In this document: positions 6,815 to 7,893 of the stretch, piece by piece
Layout: each line of letters begins with the position of its first letter
Position numbering within the stretch: the first letter of the stretch is position 1
Assembly (NCBI GenBank): GCA_025774865.1
Contig: JALGZO010000485.1
Coordinates: 1 to 7,893 of the forward strand
Origin: a bacterium
Lineage (GTDB): Bacteria; ARS69
DNA: 7,893 nt
Direction of reading: 5' to 3'
Position numbers and translations under genes: made by a program
The notes under the pieces: model-generated
The model's input: only the letters and a program-made list of their open reading frames with translations
Told to the model about the DNA's origin: nothing
The model's database searches: none

Positions 6815-6956
6815 GGGGGGCTCGGGCGGACCGCCGGACAGACTACGAAGTCACCTGGATTTCTACAAGATCGCCTCTGGGCCCCGGGGGCTTGAATCAG
6901 TACGCTGGGGGATGCCAAGCGGCAGCTTCTGGCTGCCTCGAAGGGAAGGGGAACTC
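6815..6956. other. Divergent intergenic region with likely promoters
   Basis: This stretch of about 140 bases separates the minus-strand GcvT operon from the plus-strand dus gene and must hold promoters for both unless dus is read from further upstream. I see no convincing sigma-70 boxes. On the minus strand, TTGTAG (6873-6868) is followed after 17 bases by TAGTCT near 6850, a poor match at 3 of 6 in each box. Two short palindromic patches are visible: GGCGGACCGCC at 6825-6835 and CCCCGGGG within 6882-6891. Neither repeats elsewhere in the gap, and both may be chance in GC-rich DNA. If dus starts at ATG 6912 the gap is 45 bases shorter. Confidence 0.35.
6941..6951 (+). promoter_or_regulatory. 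Ribosome binding site deciding the dus start
   Basis: The purine run AAGGGAAGGGG ends 5 bases before GTG 6957. The upstream ATG at 6912 has only the run GGGGG touching it, so this site favours the GTG start. Confidence 0.5.
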
Positions 6957-7893
6957 GTGGGCTTCCTGGTCGACCAGGTGCGGATCGATCCGCCGTGCGT
7001 CCTCGCGCCGATGGAGGGGATCACCGATCGCGACTTCCGGTCGCTGATCCGGAGCCTCGGCGGTTGCGGGCTCACCGTCACCGAGTTCGTGAGCTCGGAG
7101 GCGATGACGCGCAGCGTCGCCAAGGCCTGGAAGATGGCCGAAGTCGATCCCGGTGAGCACCCGGTCTCCATCCAGATCTACGGCCGCGATCCAGTGCGGA
7201 TGGCGGACGCGGCGCGCCACTGCGTCGATCTCGGGGCCGACATCGTGGACATCAACCTCGGCTGCCCGTCGAAGGCCGTGACCTCCGGGTGTGCGGGCTC
7301 GGCCCTCATGCGCGAGCCGGAACGGGCGCAGGAGATCTTCCGGGCGGTGTCGCACGCGGTGGCTCCATCCGGCGTGCCGTTCACGGTGAAGATGCGCACC
7401 GGGTGGGACTCGGAGAACCGCAACGCTCCGGACATCGCCCGGCGCGCCGTCGACGCCGGCGCGAAGATGGTCGCGGTCCACGGCCGCACTCGATGCGACA
7501 TGTACAAGTCCCGGGCGGACTGGGAGTTCGTCGGAACGGTGAAGACGGCCGTGGACGTGCCGGTCGTCGTCAACGGGGACATTCTCACGGTCGATGATGC
7601 TCGCCGGGCCATGGCGGCGTCGGACGCGGACGGCGTCATGGTAGGACGCGGGATCCTGCGCAACCCGTGGCTCCTGAGCCAGATCGCGCAGGCCCTCCGC
7701 GGCGAGGAGATCCGGGAACCGAGCCTCGAAGACCGCCGTTCCATCCTGCTCCGGTATTTCGAGCAACTCGCCCGCGGGCTCACCGGCGAAGGTGAGCGCC
7801 TCGAGAAAGTGATCCTCGGCCGGATCAAGAAGGTGACCGGATACTTCACGAAGGGTCTGCCGTACGGTAGCAAGCTCCGCGAGCGTATCTTCC
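6957..7893 (+). CDS. dusB: tRNA-dihydrouridine synthase (DusB type), 3' partial
   Basis: This FMN enzyme reduces uridines in the tRNA D-loop to dihydrouridine, in the cytoplasm, using NADPH. The visible 312 codons form the TIM-barrel and most of the helical domain. Motifs numbered from GTG 6957: APMEGITDRDFR (17-28, FMN), DINLGCPSKAV with catalytic Cys103, VKMRTGWD with Lys145, VHGRTR with His175, VVVNGDI with Asn206, and VMVGRGILRNPW (229-240, FMN phosphate). The frame runs off the right edge near IKKVTGYFTKGLP, so about 10 to 35 residues are missing compared with typical DusB. GTG 6957 was chosen because AAGGGAAGGGG at 6941-6951 lies 5 bases upstream. ATG 6912, which has no good ribosome site, would add 15 residues (MPSGSFWLPRREGEL) that have no counterpart in DusB proteins I know. 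The DusB subtype rests on overall motif style and is less certain than the family. Confidence 0.93.
   Translation, partial: MGFLVDQVRIDPPCVLAPMEGITDRDFRSLIRSLGGCGLTVTEFVSSEAMTRSVAKAWKMAEVDPGEHPVSIQIYGRDPVRMADAARHCVDLGADIVDINLGCPSKAVTSGCAGSALMREPERAQEIFRAVSHAVAPSGVPFTVKMRTGWDSENRNAPDIARRAVDAGAKMVAVHGRTRCDMYKSRADWEFVGTVKTAVDVPVVVNGDILTVDDARRAMAASDADGVMVGRGILRNPWLLSQIAQALRGEEIREPSLEDRRSILLRYFEQLARGLTGEGERLEKVILGRIKKVTGYFTKGLPYGSKLRERIF

Noticed and set aside
5852-6895. A 347-codon plus-strand frame antisense to the GcvT-like gene
   Set aside because: It mirrors codon bias of the real gene; there are no motifs, and the minus strand carries the full GcvT pattern.
6897-7766. A 289-codon minus-strand frame antisense to dus
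   Set aside because: The plus strand has all Dus catalytic motifs in one frame; the antisense product is Arg/His/Asp-rich without a family pattern.

Overview
This is a GC-rich bacterial chromosomal window with coding on almost every base and short gene gaps. It has no rRNA, tRNA, CRISPR or insertion sequence that I can see. The strong GC bias opens many long antisense frames, which are shadows. The gene set (UbiE/MenG methyltransferase, Na/Pi symporter with a PhoU-like partner, PYROXD2-like flavoproteins, GcvT-family protein, DusB) suggests a free-living high-GC Gram-negative-type bacterium, perhaps an uncultured proteobacterial or myxobacterial-like lineage. The sequence alone does not fix the taxon.

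Layout. (1) Bases 3-617, plus strand: the 3' part of a ubiquinone/menaquinone C-methyltransferase gene that enters from the left edge. (2) Bases 668-1796, plus: a sodium/phosphate symporter gene broken by a frameshift near 851. The break coincides with about 11 missing residues between the first membrane segment and the first QSSS motif, so it is either a real deletion or a sequence/assembly error. (3) Bases 1814-2479, plus: a PhoU-like protein directly behind the symporter, a typical pairing. (4) Bases 2458-6808, minus: a tightly packed three-gene operon. Transcription runs from a GcvT-family aminomethyltransferase-like gene (start near 6808), through a 1-base TGATG overlap, into a PYROXD2-like FAD oxidoreductase (5609-4011), then through a 4-base ATGA overlap into a second, diverged paralog (4014-2458). 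Its 3' end overlaps the PhoU-like gene tail-to-tail by 22 bases. (5) Bases 6809-6956: a divergent intergenic region. (6) Bases 6957-7893, plus: tRNA-dihydrouridine synthase (DusB type), cut by the right edge.

The part most worth attention is the minus-strand operon. A folate-binding GcvT-like protein is translationally coupled to two paralogous phytoene-desaturase-fold flavoproteins. By analogy with dimethylglycine and sarcosine dehydrogenases, where an FAD domain is fused to a GcvT domain, this could be an uncharacterised FAD- and folate-dependent demethylation or C1-transfer system. The substrate cannot be read from the sequence. The other genes are housekeeping (quinone synthesis, tRNA modification) and phosphate uptake.
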